DNA of 64,000 nucleotides from Noviherbaspirillum soli (GCF_015352955.1 NZ_JACYOX010000018.1:44687-108686), one strand, 5' to 3'; shown: positions 18,280 through 28,268, counted from the first letter of the stretch. The notes: generated by a model from the letters alone, not told the origin. Numbers and translations are program-made.

Positions 18280-19782
18280 TTATTGCCCGTTTGGTTTGAT
18301 GGTCACGAACTGGGAGGCTTCGCCGCGCCTGACGAGCAGGAGCACCGTCTTCTTGGGCTCGAGCTTGGAAACCAGCGCGTTGAACTGCTTTCCATCCTTG
18401 ACGTCGGTGTTGTTGATCCGCAGAACGATGTCACCGGGACGCAAGCCTGCACGCGCCGCGGCACCTTCCGCGTTTTCGATCACTGCGCCGCCATCGATCT
18501 TCAACTCCCGCTTCTGCGCTTCGGTCAGGTCCGTCACCGCCAGTCCGAGGGTATTGACTGCCTGTTCAGGTTTGGGCTTTCTTGCCTCTTCCTTGGCTAC
18601 CCTGTTATCCGGTTCCATCTCGCCGATATTGATGGTCAAGTCGCGCGCAGCACCCTTGCGCCAGACAGTCACGGTGGAGCGCGCACCAGGCTTGGTGTTG
18701 CCCACCATACGCGGGAGATCGCTGGATTTCTCGATGGCCGCGCCATTGAATTTGACGATGATATCGCCCGCCTCGATACCACCCTTCTCCGCCGGTCCGC
18801 CCTGCTCGACCCGCTGCACCAGCGCGCCATTCGCCTTGGGCAAGCCCAGTGAATCAGCCACATCCTTGGTGACTTCGCCAATCTGCACGCCTATGCGGCC
18901 ACGCGTCACGCGTCCCGTGGTCTTGAGTTGCTCGGAAACGCGGATGGCTTCGTCGATCGGCACCGCGAATGAGATGCCCATATAACCGCCCGAGCGGCTG
19001 TAAATCTGCGAATTTATGCCAATGACTTCGCCCCGCATATTGATCAGCGGGCCTCCGGAGTTGCCAGGATTGACTGCAACGTCGGTCTGAATCAGCGGCA
19101 GATAATCGCCGGTATCCCTTGCCTTGGCGGAGATGATGCCGGCAGTGACGGTGTTGTCCAGCCCAAACGGCGAACCGATCGCGATTACCCACTCACCGAC
19201 TCGCAGCTTGTTGGAGTCGCCAAAGTTCAGCCTGGGCAGATTGCTGCCTTCAATCTTGACCAGGGCGACATCGGTACGCTTGTCCGAACCGATGATTTTT
19301 GCCTTGTACTCGCGCTTGTCAGTCAGCGTCACATAGACCTCATCTGCCCCTTCGACCACATGCGCATTCGTCAGCACATAGCCGTCCGGCGAGATGATGA
19401 ACCCGGAACCGACACCGCGCGGCACTTCCTCCTCCTGTTGCTGCTGTTGAGGCCCCTGGCGGCGGCCGCGTGGCGTCTCTGGCTGCTGCCGCGGGATGGG
19501 AACACCGAAAAAGCGGCGAAAGAACTCCTGCATTTCTGGATCGTCCATTCCCGGGGGAAGACCGCCATTTCCCTGGGCGCCCATCTTGGTCCGTTCCGTA
19601 GTCCGGATATTGACCACGGCTGGTCCGACTTTGTCGACCAGATCCGTAAAGTCAGGCAATGCCGCCGACGGCGTTGCAACTGCAGGCTGTGCAAAAACGG
19701 GAGACACGGGCGCGCTGAACGCGCCCACGGCGCCTAATATCATTACGGATAGAAGGCGCCTTATGGGATACGCTGATTTCAT
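18280..19782 (-). CDS. DegP/MucD-type periplasmic serine endoprotease (Do family)
   Basis: HtrA protease of 500 residues that degrades or refolds damaged envelope proteins. A signal peptide ends near SPVFAQ. The catalytic triad is His141 (TNAHVVEG), Asp171 (RTDVALVKI) and Ser242 (NPGNSGGPL). Two PDZ domains follow (about residues 280-375 and 400-495). The LA-loop region before the protease core carries a short Gln/Glu-rich insert (residues 111-119). I chose ATG 19782, four bases after the mucB stop, instead of an upstream TTG inside mucB. The position behind rpoE-rseA-mucB corresponds to mucD of pseudomonads. Confidence 0.95.
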   Translation of the reverse strand: MKSAYPIRRLLSVMILGAVGAFSAPVSPVFAQPAVATPSAALPDFTDLVDKVGPAVVNIRTTERTKMGAQGNGGLPPGMDDPEMQEFFRRFFGVPIPRQQPETPRGRRQGPQQQQQEEEVPRGVGSGFIISPDGYVLTNAHVVEGADEVYVTLTDKREYKAKIIGSDKRTDVALVKIEGSNLPRLNFGDSNKLRVGEWVIAIGSPFGLDNTVTAGIISAKARDTGDYLPLIQTDVAVNPGNSGGPLINMRGEVIGINSQIYSRSGGYMGISFAVPIDEAIRVSEQLKTTGRVTRGRIGVQIGEVTKDVADSLGLPKANGALVQRVEQGGPAEKGGIEAGDIIVKFNGAAIEKSSDLPRMVGNTKPGARSTVTVWRKGAARDLTINIGEMEPDNRVAKEEARKPKPEQAVNTLGLAVTDLTEAQKRELKIDGGAVIENAEGAAARAGLRPGDIVLRINNTDVKDGKQFNALVSKLEPKKTVLLLVRRGEASQFVTIKPNGQ

Positions 19783-19786
19783 TTGG

Positions 19787-20794
19787 CTACTTGCTCGGTT
19801 TATATTCAATGGAATTCGCTACCTGCCGGATCGCGTTCGATGGCACTTCGCCAACAATGGTAAGCCAAAATTCGCCTTGCCGCTTGCCAAGAATATTCAT
19901 CGCCCCTTGCTGAAGGGAGCCTTCAGTACGGCTTTGCGTTCCGGGCTCGATGAATACCGAAATGGCGGCAAGTCCATCAGAGAAAACGATCTGTGAAACC
20001 TCGCGCTGGCTGGGAGGCATCCCTGGCTGTACCGGGATATCGGACACCATGCGTCTGAGTTCGCGCGTCCTCAGGAAGCCAGGGGGCAGCCGCTTCACTG
20101 TCCAGTTAGACAGATCAACCTGGCTCATGACTGCATTCTCCACGCGCCAGCCCCGGGTATTGATAAAGCTCGGCTTTACCCGATTCCGATCGACATTGCC
20201 GATTGCCAATTGGGTGAAGGATATCTGTTCCACGACCGCGCCAGCGTCGTTGATCGTCTGCGCCCGCAACAGCAGCCCAGTAGACTTTTCAGCCCACAGC
20301 TTGTAACCATAGCGGAGATCATCCTTGGGTTCGAGGATCACGGACTGGCAGTCAAAACCGGCCACCCTGCCGGACTCGCCTTTGCGCACCGTGTAATGTT
20401 CGGCAAGCGTATCGGCATTGGCCGCAAGCAAGGCTGGAAATACATCGGGCGCAACGCGTTTCTCGACCAGCAGGGTTTTAGCATCGGGAACGTAGCAAAT
20501 GATTTCATCATTGCTGCGTATGTACTCCCGGGGTTGCCCATCCAGGACCTCGAGTTTCTCGATCTCGTTCTTGCCCTCTACCAAGTGGGTAATACGGGAA
20601 GTGCGGACCTGGCTACCTTGCTGGTACACAAAGGTGCCGGAGTAATTCAGTTTTTGTGCTGCCGACTGTATGGTGCGCAATAAAGCCTGCGCGTCGCGGG
20701 ATTCACCCGTCGGCGCAGGCTCTGCGTGCGAACTGAAGGCGATAAAACTGGAGACAGCTAGAACAAATTTAAACAGGGCCAGTGTTCGCCGCAT
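19787..20794 (-). CDS. mucB: Sigma-E regulatory protein MucB/RseB
   Basis: Periplasmic sensor that binds RseA and shields it from proteolysis until envelope stress occurs. It has 335 residues with a signal peptide ending near SSHA, then the two-domain RseB fold (LNYSGTFVYQQGSQVRTSRITH in the N-terminal lipoprotein-like domain). The C-terminal part has ISVFIEPG and GEVPSNAIRQVANSIEY. The gene follows rseA after five bases and precedes the HtrA protease with four bases between, so all are one operon. Confidence 0.93.
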   Translation of the reverse strand: MRRTLALFKFVLAVSSFIAFSSHAEPAPTGESRDAQALLRTIQSAAQKLNYSGTFVYQQGSQVRTSRITHLVEGKNEIEKLEVLDGQPREYIRSNDEIICYVPDAKTLLVEKRVAPDVFPALLAANADTLAEHYTVRKGESGRVAGFDCQSVILEPKDDLRYGYKLWAEKSTGLLLRAQTINDAGAVVEQISFTQLAIGNVDRNRVKPSFINTRGWRVENAVMSQVDLSNWTVKRLPPGFLRTRELRRMVSDIPVQPGMPPSQREVSQIVFSDGLAAISVFIEPGTQSRTEGSLQQGAMNILGKRQGEFWLTIVGEVPSNAIRQVANSIEYKPSK

Positions 20795-20799
20795 AAAGA

Positions 20800-21369
20800 T
20801 TATTTACCAGATTCGTTTGCGAACGTAGCCGAACGCGCATATTGAGCGGAACTGTACACAGAAGGAGAAAACCGCTGGTGCGCCATCAGATATTCATCAA
20901 TTCCCTGTTCGCGGAGTACCTGGCCAGAGCGCGCTCCGGCGGTCAGTGCAGTACGTTCAACACCGCCATCCGCAACGACAGCCAGTGCAGGCGCTGCTGC
21001 AGGTTGCCCTTGAAAGGCGACAATGAGCTGTGGTGTGCCAACGAACGCCACTGCGGCGGCAGCCGCGGCAAGGACACCGGGCAGTGCGAAACGACGTGCC
21101 CCTGTCCTGCCAGGCTTGGTGGTACGTTTGGGCGCGAGCAAGGCGGGCTCGGCCGCGAGGCTGGCCGCCATTCGCGCAGAAAATCCCGCGCTCATCGGGA
21201 CATCCATTTCATCTGAACGCAGGATGTCACCTATCCGGTGGTAGATATCCCAGGTTTCCTTCGCATCATGCTGATGCAGGTCTGCCAGCGCGATTTCCAG
21301 CTGTTCATCGCTGGTTTCGCCATCTGCGAAAACCGAAATCCGTTCCTGCGCCAAGCTTTTCGTATCCAT
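20800..21369 (-). CDS. rseA: Anti-sigma-E factor RseA/MucA
   Basis: Single-span inner-membrane protein of 189 residues that holds RpoE inactive. The cytoplasmic N-terminal domain has ERISVFADGETSDEQLEIAL and ETWDIYHRIGDILRS, the RseA sigma-binding pattern. A hydrophobic segment (about residues 95-120) spans the membrane, and the rest is periplasmic and Ala-rich. I placed the start at ATG 21369, with GAGG upstream; the open frame before it lies in the rpoE-rseA spacer. It follows rpoE after 61 bases. Confidence 0.93.
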   Translation of the reverse strand: MDTKSLAQERISVFADGETSDEQLEIALADLHQHDAKETWDIYHRIGDILRSDEMDVPMSAGFSARMAASLAAEPALLAPKRTTKPGRTGARRFALPGVLAAAAAAVAFVGTPQLIVAFQGQPAAAPALAVVADGGVERTALTAGARSGQVLREQGIDEYLMAHQRFSPSVYSSAQYARSATFANESGK

Positions 21370-21430
21370 AATTAACCTCGCCAAAACTGACAACCAATCC
21401 CTTGTAAACAACTCATTGTTCTGTTTATTC

Positions 21431-22033
21431 TTACCAGCGTTTATCCAGTGCGGTACCAAGCAGAGGTCGCAGCTTTTCGGCAATTGCTTCCCTGGCGCGA
21501 AAAATCCGACTTCTTACGGTGCCGATTGGGCATCCCATTGCTTCGGCGATTTCGTCGTAGCTCAATCCTTCGATCTCGCGCAAAGTAATCGCCATGCGCA
21601 ATTCCTCAGGCAAGGCATCCATTGCAACGTTCACCGTTTCGGCGATTTGCTTGGTGGCCAGCATTGACTCAGGAGTATTGATGTCTCTTAGGTGCTCTCC
21701 ATCGTCAAAAGTTTCGGCTTCTTCTGCATCAGCTTCCGTTGACGTCGGGGCGCGCCTGCCCTGAGTAACAAGATAATTCTTCGCGGTATTGATTCCAATT
21801 CGATACAACCAAGTATAAAACGCGGAATCGCCACGGAACTGCGGCAATGCACGATAGGCTTTAATAAAAGCTTCCTGAACAACATCTTCCGCTTCAGCCT
21901 GGTCGCGCACCAGCCTCGACACCAGCCGCATGAGCTTGCGTTGATATTTGGAGACCAATAGCTCGAACGCTCTTTTGTCGCCGCGCTGCACGCGCTCAAC
22001 TAGCAGTTGATCAATGTCGCGTTCGGTTGTCAA
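21431..22033 (-). CDS. rpoE: RNA polymerase sigma factor RpoE (sigma-E/AlgU)
   Basis: ECF sigma factor of 200 residues for the envelope-stress response. Region 2 has DAEDVVQEAFIKAY-type residues (QAEAEDVVQEAFIKAYRALP) and FYTWLYRIGINTAKNYL; region 4 has LREIEGLSYDEIAEAMGCPI and GTVRSRIFRAREAI. The start is TTG at 22033 with AAGGA eight bases before it; the protein then begins TTERDIDQLLVERVQRGD as in relatives. An autoregulatory promoter of sigma-E type lies 43-69 bases upstream. The gene heads the rpoE-rseA-mucB-protease operon. Confidence 0.97.
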   Translation of the reverse strand: MTTERDIDQLLVERVQRGDKRAFELLVSKYQRKLMRLVSRLVRDQAEAEDVVQEAFIKAYRALPQFRGDSAFYTWLYRIGINTAKNYLVTQGRRAPTSTEADAEEAETFDDGEHLRDINTPESMLATKQIAETVNVAMDALPEELRMAITLREIEGLSYDEIAEAMGCPIGTVRSRIFRAREAIAEKLRPLLGTALDKRW

Positions 22034-22075
22034 TCCGCAAATCCTTGATATTGTGCAGCATGTATGCGGCGATAT

Positions 22076-22102
22076 GTTGACTCAGTGAAATTAAACAAGT
22101 TC
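22076..22102 (-). promoter_or_regulatory. Sigma-E-type promoter of rpoE (autoregulation)
   Basis: On the minus strand GAACTT (22102-22097) is followed by 16 bases and then TCAAC (22080-22076). This fits the -35 GGAACTT / -10 TCAAA-TCTGA pattern of RpoE promoters with correct spacing. The expected start of transcription is about 22070, giving a short leader to the TTG at 22033. Confidence 0.8.
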
Positions 22103-22117
22103 AATTTTCTACCCGGG

Positions 22118-22621
22118 TTAATCATTTATTTTACGAAGGGCCGGCTGAGCAGCAATCCATTTGCACGAGACCAGCAACTGCGCAAAATCCGAGGCGGCCG
22201 GACTGTAGTTCATGACAGGAATTGAAAAAAGCCTGCCTTGAGCAGTCTTGAGACGCAACAACATCAGATGCGGCCAGAGAATAGAATCCGGACTCAGTTG
22301 AACCAGTTGGCCGGATGAACCGTCTAACGACATGCCTGTATTTTTGTATGGTATGGACACCCCGCTATATTGCGTCAACCGGATTTGTCCGATGCCGGAA
22401 ATATCAATATGGAACGTTTTTCCGGGACGCCGCAGTAGAAATATCGCGCTTCCCAGCAAGATGGAGGCAACAAGCGAAATTTGAAAGCGGAAAATCGCGT
22501 TTAAATTCGAGTTGACGGAAAGAGTCAGAAAGAGTGCCACGGCGGCCAGCAAGACCATGCTGCGAACTGCAATGGTGAGCAGGCGGGAGGGAGAAACCAT
22601 GACCGAGACCGCAATGGTCAT
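22118..22621 (-). CDS. Small membrane protein, YgfX-like (tentative)
   Basis: A 167-residue protein between fabF and rpoE. It has two hydrophobic segments near the N-terminus (about residues 20-40 and 47-63), then RRPGKTF and a soluble beta-rich part (FHIDISGIGQIRLTQ). This layout is that of YgfX/CptA-type proteins. The similarity is a pattern judgement, not a proven homology. The start may be ATG 22621 or ATG 22600; neither has a strong ribosome-binding site. It follows fabF after 45 bases on the same strand. Confidence 0.7.
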   Translation of the reverse strand: MTIAVSVMVSPSRLLTIAVRSMVLLAAVALFLTLSVNSNLNAIFRFQISLVASILLGSAIFLLRRPGKTFHIDISGIGQIRLTQYSGVSIPYKNTGMSLDGSSGQLVQLSPDSILWPHLMLLRLKTAQGRLFSIPVMNYSPAASDFAQLLVSCKWIAAQPALRKIND

Positions 22622-22666
22622 GGTTGTTGGTAGAACCGCCTGGCTGGATAGCGGCGGTTCTGAATA

Positions 22667-23914
22667 TCAGATCTTGCCGAAAACAAGTGTTCCGTTTGTG
22701 CCGCCGAAACCAAACGAATTTTTAACCGCAACATTGATCGGCATTTCCCGAGCGACATTGGCACAGTAATCGAGATCGCATGCGGGATCCTGATTAAAGA
22801 TGTTGATTGTCGGCGGCGAAAGCTGCTTGTGCACGGCGAGCACGGTAAAGACCGATTCAAGCCCGCCGGCGCCGCCAAGCAAATGGCCCGTCATGGACTT
22901 GGTCGAGTTGACGACGACGCTTTTCGCATGATCACCCAGTGCACGCTTGATAGCGATTGTCTCGGCGACATCTCCCAGCGGCGTCGACGTGCCGTGCGCA
23001 TTTACATAGTTGACCTGGTCCGCGTTGACACCCGCGTTTTTCATCGCAGCCAGCATGCAACGACGCGCACCATCGCCATCTTCCAGCGGCGCGGTCATGT
23101 GATGTGCATCGGCACTCATGCCAAAACCGAGTAATTCGGCATAGATGTGTGCACCACGGGCCTTGGCATGCTCATACTCTTCGAGCACCATCACGCCAGC
23201 GCCTTCGCCAAGCACGAATCCATCACGATCCTTGTCCCAGGGACGGGAGGCGGTCAATGGGTCGTCGTTCCGGGCCGACAAGGCTCTTGCAGAAGCGAAG
23301 CCACCCAGGCCCAACGGGGAAATCGTGGATTCGGCGCCGCCTGCAATCATCACGTCCGCATCGCCGTACTCGATAAGCCGGCCTGCGGCGCCGATGCAGT
23401 GCAAGCCTGTGGTACAGGCTGTAACGATCGCCAGATTCGGACCTTTCAAACCATACTTGATGGAGAGGTGGCCGGAAATCATGTTGATAATCGACGCTGG
23501 CACAAAGAACGGGCTGATGCGACGTGGCCCGCGGCTGGTCAATTCAGCATGGGTTTCCTCGATCATCGGCAAGCCACCTATGCCAGAGCCGACAATGACC
23601 CCGATGCGATCCGCGTTCGCCTCGGTCACCTCAAGGCCGCTGTCCTGCATGGCCTGCATGCCGGCGGCCATGCCATAGTGGATGAAGGTATCCATGTGAC
23701 GCGCTTCCTTGGCAGGAATGTAGTCGTCAATCTTGAATCCCTTTACCTCGCCGGCAAAGCGTGTGCTGAAGGATGATGCATCGAAGCGCGTGATGGTTGC
23801 GATGCCTGAAGTGCCGGCAGTCAGGGCGCTCCACGCATCGTCGATCGAATTGCCGACGGGCGAAATGCATCCCAGACCAGTAATAACGACGCGGCGCTGT
23901 TGTGAGCGGCTCAA
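22667..23914 (-). CDS. fabF: Beta-ketoacyl-ACP synthase II
   Basis: Elongating condensing enzyme of type II fatty-acid synthesis, 415 residues. The catalytic Cys is in [11 protein letters not shown], and the two histidines are in [11 protein letters not shown] and [13 protein letters not shown]. The C-terminus [14 protein letters not shown] is typical. The start is TTG at 23914 with AGGAG six bases before it; the protein starts [14 protein letters not shown]. It follows acpP after 33 bases, the usual acpP-fabF order. Confidence 0.97.
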   Translation of the reverse strand: MSRSQQRRVVITGLGCISPVGNSIDDAWSALTAGTSGIATITRFDASSFSTRFAGEVKGFKIDDYIPAKEARHMDTFIHYGMAAGMQAMQDSGLEVTEANADRIGVIVGSGIGGLPMIEETHAELTSRGPRRISPFFVPASIINMISGHLSIKYGLKGPNLAIVTACTTGLHCIGAAGRLIEYGDADVMIAGGAESTISPLGLGGFASARALSARNDDPLTASRPWDKDRDGFVLGEGAGVMVLEEYEHAKARGAHIYAELLGFGMSADAHHMTAPLEDGDGARRCMLAAMKNAGVNADQVNYVNAHGTSTPLGDVAETIAIKRALGDHAKSVVVNSTKSMTGHLLGGAGGLESVFTVLAVHKQLSPPTINIFNQDPACDLDYCANVAREMPINVAVKNSFGFGGTNGTLVFGKI

Positions 23915-23947
23915 ACGTATCTCCTGGAGTCTTTCAAACTGGTTCGA

Positions 23948-24187
23948 TCAGGCCTTGACGTTCGCCTTGGCGTAGTCGATAGCTTGCTGGACCGTGGTGA
24001 TTTTCTCGGCTTGCTCGTCAGGAATTTCCATTTCAAATTCGTCTTCCAGAGCCATGACCAGCTCAACGGTATCGAGCGAATCAGCGCCAAGGTCGTCAAC
24101 GAAAGAAGATTCGGTCTTGATGTCTGCCTCGGCTACGCCAAGTTGTTCAGCGACGATCTTCTTGACGCGTGTTTCGATATCGGACAT
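23948..24187 (-). CDS. acpP: Acyl carrier protein
   Basis: A 79-residue acidic carrier that holds growing acyl chains on phosphopantetheine. The modified serine is in [20 protein letters not shown]. It is loaded by AcpS (10874-11269) and used by FabD, FabH, FabG, FabF and PlsX, all encoded nearby. fabG lies 149 bases upstream; that gap may hold an extra acpP promoter, which would suit the high ACP demand. Confidence 0.98.
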   Translation of the reverse strand: MSDIETRVKKIVAEQLGVAEADIKTESSFVDDLGADSLDTVELVMALEDEFEMEIPDEQAEKITTVQQAIDYAKANVKA

Positions 24188-24336
24188 GTTGTGCCTCCAA
24201 AGGGTGGGGTTGCAGAAAGTGCGCGCATTTTATCAGGTTTGCGCGCGAAAAATTGATTTTCGGACTGCGATTCGGCGGTACCGGACGCGGCATGCAAAAC
24301 GGCTTGCCATTGCGTGGCCGTCAGGCTGAATCGGAT

Positions 24337-25095
24337 TCAGTTCATGTACATGCCGCCGTTGACATGCAACGTGGTGCCAGTGATATAGCCAGCTTGCGGA
24401 GAGGCCAGAAAAGCCACGGCAGCCGCGATGTCCGACGGCTGACCGAGCCGGGCCAGCGGGATCTGCTGAAGCAGCGAGGAAACCTGCTGCTCATCCAGTG
24501 CGCGCGTCATGTCTGTATCGATGAACCCGGGGGCCACGCAGTTGACCGTGATGTTGCGACTGCCGATTTCCCGTGCAAGGGCACGACTCATGCCGGCCAC
24601 GCCAGCCTTGGCTGCCGCATAGTTCATCTGCCCTGGATTGCCGGCCGATCCGACCACCGAAGTGATGTTGATGATGCGGCCATGTTTGGCCTTCATCATC
24701 CCGCGCAGCACGGCCCGTGACAGCCGGGCCACCGAGGTGAGGTTGGTTGCGATGACGGCATCCCATTCCTCGTCCTTCATTCGCATGGCCAGCTGGTCCT
24801 GCGTGATGCCGGCGTTATTGACGAGAATTGACAGGCCGCCGTATTCCTTCTGGATGTCGGCGACAAGCGCAGTGCAGCGCTCGGCATCGTTTACATCCAG
24901 CACCATGCCACGACCACGGCCTTCGCCGAGCTCGTTCATATATTGGGAGATGGCGGCGCTACCGGCCTCTGAAGTCGCAGTGCCGATCACCTTTGCGCCC
25001 TGCCTTGCCAGTTCGAGCGCGATTGCGCGCCCGATACCGCGCGAAGCGCCCGTCACCAGAGCGATTTGGCCTTCCAGTTGTGCAGGATTGGTCAT
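24337..25095 (-). CDS. fabG: 3-oxoacyl-ACP reductase
   Basis: NADPH-dependent short-chain dehydrogenase (252 residues) that reduces 3-ketoacyl-ACP. The cofactor motif is VTGASRGIGRAIA. The catalytic Ser-Tyr-Lys set is in ITSVVGSAGNPGQMNYAAAK, and NNAG is present (ILVNNAGITQDQL). The start at 25095 overlaps the fabD stop (ATGA). Confidence 0.96.
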   Translation of the reverse strand: MTNPAQLEGQIALVTGASRGIGRAIALELARQGAKVIGTATSEAGSAAISQYMNELGEGRGRGMVLDVNDAERCTALVADIQKEYGGLSILVNNAGITQDQLAMRMKDEEWDAVIATNLTSVARLSRAVLRGMMKAKHGRIINITSVVGSAGNPGQMNYAAAKAGVAGMSRALAREIGSRNITVNCVAPGFIDTDMTRALDEQQVSSLLQQIPLARLGQPSDIAAAVAFLASPQAGYITGTTLHVNGGMYMN

Positions 25096-26024
25096 TGCTT
25101 AACGAGCTCCAGTATTCTTTCGAGGGATGCCTGGTCGACGATCGCGTCGCCTGTCAGGTCGCCGTTGATCCGCTTTGTGAGGCCCGACAGCACTTTGCCC
25201 GGGCCGCACTCGATCACATGGGTTACGCCTTGCGCCGCAAACTTCTGCACGGTCTCAACCCAGCGCACCGGGCTGGCAGCCTGGCGAACCAGCGCGTCCT
25301 TGATGGAGGCCGGATCGTTGACGATGGCGACATCGACGTTGTTGATCAGCGGCAGGGCCGGGGCGGCGAAGGCCAGCCCTGCGATATAGTCGCGCAGCCT
25401 GATGGAGGCGGGTTGCAGCAGCGACGAATGGAACGGGGCCGAGACCGGCAGAACCAGGGCGCGCTTGGCGCCGCGTGCCTTGGCAGCGTCACAGGCGCGC
25501 TCGACTGCGCCCTTGTGGCCGGCAATGACGACCTGCGCTGGCGCATTGAAGTTAACCGGTTCGACAACTTCGCCCTGTGCTGCATCGGTGCAGGCAGCGC
25601 GAACGTCCTCGTCTGACAGACCGAGAATGGCAGCCATGCCGCCCTGCCCGACCGGCACCGCTTCCTGCATGGCCTGCGCACGAAAACGTACCAGAGGCAC
25701 GGCGTCGGCAAACCGGATCACGCCGGCTGCAACCAGCGCGGAATATTCGCCCAGGCTATGACCGGCTACCAGTGCCGGCATTGGGCCGCCAGCGGCGAGC
25801 CAGGCGCGCCAGGTTGCCACCGCGGCAGCCAGCATCACCGGCTGGGTATTGGTGGTGAGATCCAGTTCTTCCTTCGGGCCTTCGGCGATCAGCTTGGCAA
25901 GGTCCACCTTGATGGTTTCGGATGCCTCGGACACGGTGTCCTTGACAACCGGGTTATCGCCGAAACCATTGAGCATGCCGATGGCTTGCGATCCCTGCCC
26001 TGGAAATACAAATGCGAATTTCAT
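25092..26024 (-). CDS. fabD: Malonyl-CoA:ACP transacylase
   Basis: Loads malonyl groups on ACP. The 310-residue protein starts MKFAFVFPGQGSQAIGM, the family start, at ATG 26024; the longer frame upstream has no support. The nucleophile serine is in GHSLGEYSALVAAG and the catalytic histidine in VSAPFHSSL. It follows fabH after 25 bases and overlaps fabG. Confidence 0.96.
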   Translation of the reverse strand: MKFAFVFPGQGSQAIGMLNGFGDNPVVKDTVSEASETIKVDLAKLIAEGPKEELDLTTNTQPVMLAAAVATWRAWLAAGGPMPALVAGHSLGEYSALVAAGVIRFADAVPLVRFRAQAMQEAVPVGQGGMAAILGLSDEDVRAACTDAAQGEVVEPVNFNAPAQVVIAGHKGAVERACDAAKARGAKRALVLPVSAPFHSSLLQPASIRLRDYIAGLAFAAPALPLINNVDVAIVNDPASIKDALVRQAASPVRWVETVQKFAAQGVTHVIECGPGKVLSGLTKRINGDLTGDAIVDQASLERILELVKQ

Positions 26025-26049
26025 CGTATCTTCTTGTCTTTTTCGTCTG

Positions 26050-27036
26050 TCACATGCGGACCAGCGCCGCACCCCAGGTAAAGCCGCCGCCGACGCCTTC
26101 CATCAGCACGGTCTGGCCCGGCTTGATCCGGCCATCGCGCATGGCCTGGTCGAGCGCCAGCGGGATCGATGCGGCCGAGGTGTTGCCGTGCTGATCGACG
26201 GTCACCACCATTTTTTCCATGGGCAGGCCCAACTTCTTGGCCGTGCCCTGCATGATGCGAATATTTGCCTGATGGGGAATGAGCCAGTCGACCTCGGAAG
26301 CCGATACGCCAGCGGCGTCCATCGCCTCGTGCGCGACCTTCTCCAGCACCGACACCGCGAGCTTGAAGACCGCCTGGCCATCCATGTGGAGGAAGGCGCT
26401 GCCGGCGATCGCGCCAGCGTTGACGTTGCCGGGGACGCACAGTATGCCGGCCTGGCTGCCGTCGGCATGCAGGCGGGTAGCCAGTATGCCGGGCTCATTG
26501 GAGGCGGACATCAGCACTGCGCCGGCACCATCGCCGAACAGTACGCAAGTGGTGCGGTCCTTGAAATCCAGAATGCGGGAAAACACTTCGGTACCGATCA
26601 CCAGCACTTTTTTGTGCATGCCGGTCCGGATGAAGCTGTCGGCCATCGATAATGCGTAGACAAAGCCGCTGCACACTGCCTGAATATCCACTGCGGCACA
26701 GTGGTTGGTGATGCCGAGCTTGTTCTGCACCACGCATGCGGTGCTGGGAAAACCGCCGAAATAATCCGGGGTCGAAGTCGCAAGCAGTATCAGGTCGACT
26801 TCGTTGGCGCTGCAGCCTGCCATGTCGAGCGCCTTCTGCGCGGCGTTCACTGCCAGATCGCTGGACTTCATGTCGGCATCCGCATAATGACGGGCCGAGA
26901 TGCCGCTGCGCGATACGATCCACTCGTCGGAGGTCTCGATGCCCTGCTCCGCCAGTTGTGCGGACAGTTCATGGTTGCTTACCCGACGTGGCGGCAGGTA
27001 GCTACCCGTACCGATGATTTTGCTGTAAAGGGTCAT
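26050..27036 (-). CDS. fabH: Beta-ketoacyl-ACP synthase III
   Basis: Initiates fatty-acid synthesis by condensing acetyl-CoA with malonyl-ACP. It has 328 residues. The catalytic Cys is in [14 protein letters not shown], His in [11 protein letters not shown] and Asn in [15 protein letters not shown]. The N-terminal [15 protein letters not shown] is standard. Its start overlaps the plsX stop (ATGA). Confidence 0.97.
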   Translation of the reverse strand: MTLYSKIIGTGSYLPPRRVSNHELSAQLAEQGIETSDEWIVSRSGISARHYADADMKSSDLAVNAAQKALDMAGCSANEVDLILLATSTPDYFGGFPSTACVVQNKLGITNHCAAVDIQAVCSGFVYALSMADSFIRTGMHKKVLVIGTEVFSRILDFKDRTTCVLFGDGAGAVLMSASNEPGILATRLHADGSQAGILCVPGNVNAGAIAGSAFLHMDGQAVFKLAVSVLEKVAHEAMDAAGVSASEVDWLIPHQANIRIMQGTAKKLGLPMEKMVVTVDQHGNTSAASIPLALDQAMRDGRIKPGQTVLMEGVGGGFTWGAALVRM

Positions 27037-28124
27037 GCGGTTTTATCTTCGGTGAGTCGCGGAGCAGGCTGGGCGTCTTCGGTCTGTGCCGACTGACCTG
27101 CCTGAGGCATCAGTTCCGCGATGGCTTTGGAAATCCGGGCAAGTACATCATGGTGCACCGCCTCGTACGCGCGTTTGATTGCAAATTCATAGCCGTAGGC
27201 GTTTTCACCGCCATGGCTCTTGAATACCAGGCCGCGCAAGCCCAGCAGACTGGCGCCATTGTAACGGGACGGATTCATGCGGCGTGAAAAAGCGCGAATC
27301 GCCCCGCTGGCGATCAGCGCGCCGAGCATGTTCAGCGGATTGCGCTTGAACTCGGCAGTCAGCGCGTTCTTGACGAAACGTCCAACGCCCTCCGATGCCT
27401 TCAGCACCACGTTGCCGACAAAGCCGTCGCAGACGACGATATCGGTCGTACCCTCGAAAATGTCATTGCCTTCGACGTTGCCGTGGAAATTCAGGATGCC
27501 GCGGGCATGGTCTTCGCGCAGCAGCTGCGCTGTCCGCTTCACAAGATCGTTGCCCTTGATATCCTCTTCACCGATATTGAGCAGACCGACCGTAGGCTTG
27601 GGCTTGCCTTCCATGGCCGACACCAGGGCCGAGCCCATCAGAGCAAACTGGTGCAGGTGCTGGGGCTCGCAGTCGACGTTCGCGCCCAGATCCAGCATGT
27701 AGGTCGGGCCGTCCTTCTGGTTAGGGAGAATGGTGCAGATCGCTGGCCTGTCAACGCCGGGCAGGGTCTTGAGCAGGTAACGGGAAACCGCCATCAGCGC
27801 GCCCGTGTTGCCGGCCGAGACGCAAGCCTGGGCGCGACCTTCCTTGACCAGGCTGATCGCAACCCGCATCGAGGAGTCTTTCTTGCGGCGCATCGCAACT
27901 TCCAGCGTATCGTCCATCGTGACCACTTCGGTGGCATTGACGATCGTGATACGGGGATGGTTTGCCGCCTTGTGCTTTTTCAGCTCGGCTTCGATGACAT
28001 CGGTTTTGCCAACCAATATCAGCGCAGCGCCGGACTCTGCGGCGAGAAAGGATACTGCAGCGGGAACAGTGACCGACGGACCGTGGTCGCCACCCATGCA
28101 GTCTATGGAAAGTGTAATTGTCAT
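27033..28124 (-). CDS. plsX: Phosphate acyltransferase PlsX
   Basis: Peripheral membrane enzyme (363 residues) that makes acyl-phosphate from acyl-ACP for glycerolipid synthesis. Family motifs: [19 protein letters not shown] at the N-terminus, [19 protein letters not shown], and [17 protein letters not shown]. The start is ATG 28124; an upstream extension in the same frame is not conserved. The upstream gap to rpmF holds a hairpin with T-run, so plsX may be partly controlled apart from rpmF. Confidence 0.96.
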   Translation of the reverse strand: MTITLSIDCMGGDHGPSVTVPAAVSFLAAESGAALILVGKTDVIEAELKKHKAANHPRITIVNATEVVTMDDTLEVAMRRKKDSSMRVAISLVKEGRAQACVSAGNTGALMAVSRYLLKTLPGVDRPAICTILPNQKDGPTYMLDLGANVDCEPQHLHQFALMGSALVSAMEGKPKPTVGLLNIGEEDIKGNDLVKRTAQLLREDHARGILNFHGNVEGNDIFEGTTDIVVCDGFVGNVVLKASEGVGRFVKNALTAEFKRNPLNMLGALIASGAIRAFSRRMNPSRYNGASLLGLRGLVFKSHGGENAYGYEFAIKRAYEAVHHDVLARISKAIAELMPQAGQSAQTEDAQPAPRLTEDKTA

Positions 28125-28207
28125 TATTGTTTCAGTGCCTGGCCCAACCGCATTATCGGCCAGAATCGGCATGAGTCAAAATGACAGAAAATGTTGCTTG
28201 AGCATAT

Positions 28208-28244
28208 AAAAAGCGGCGCCAAGTCGTATAACTCGTTACGCCGC
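28208..28244 (-). terminator. Hairpin with short T-run between rpmF and plsX
   Basis: On the minus strand GCGGCG pairs with CGCCGC over a 20-base loop and is followed by TTTTTA. It lies 25 bases behind the rpmF stop and 84 bases before plsX. The loop is long, so it is probably a partial terminator or attenuator. Confidence 0.55.
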
Positions 28245-28268
28245 GTTCAGCTTGGCACAATGGTGTGA

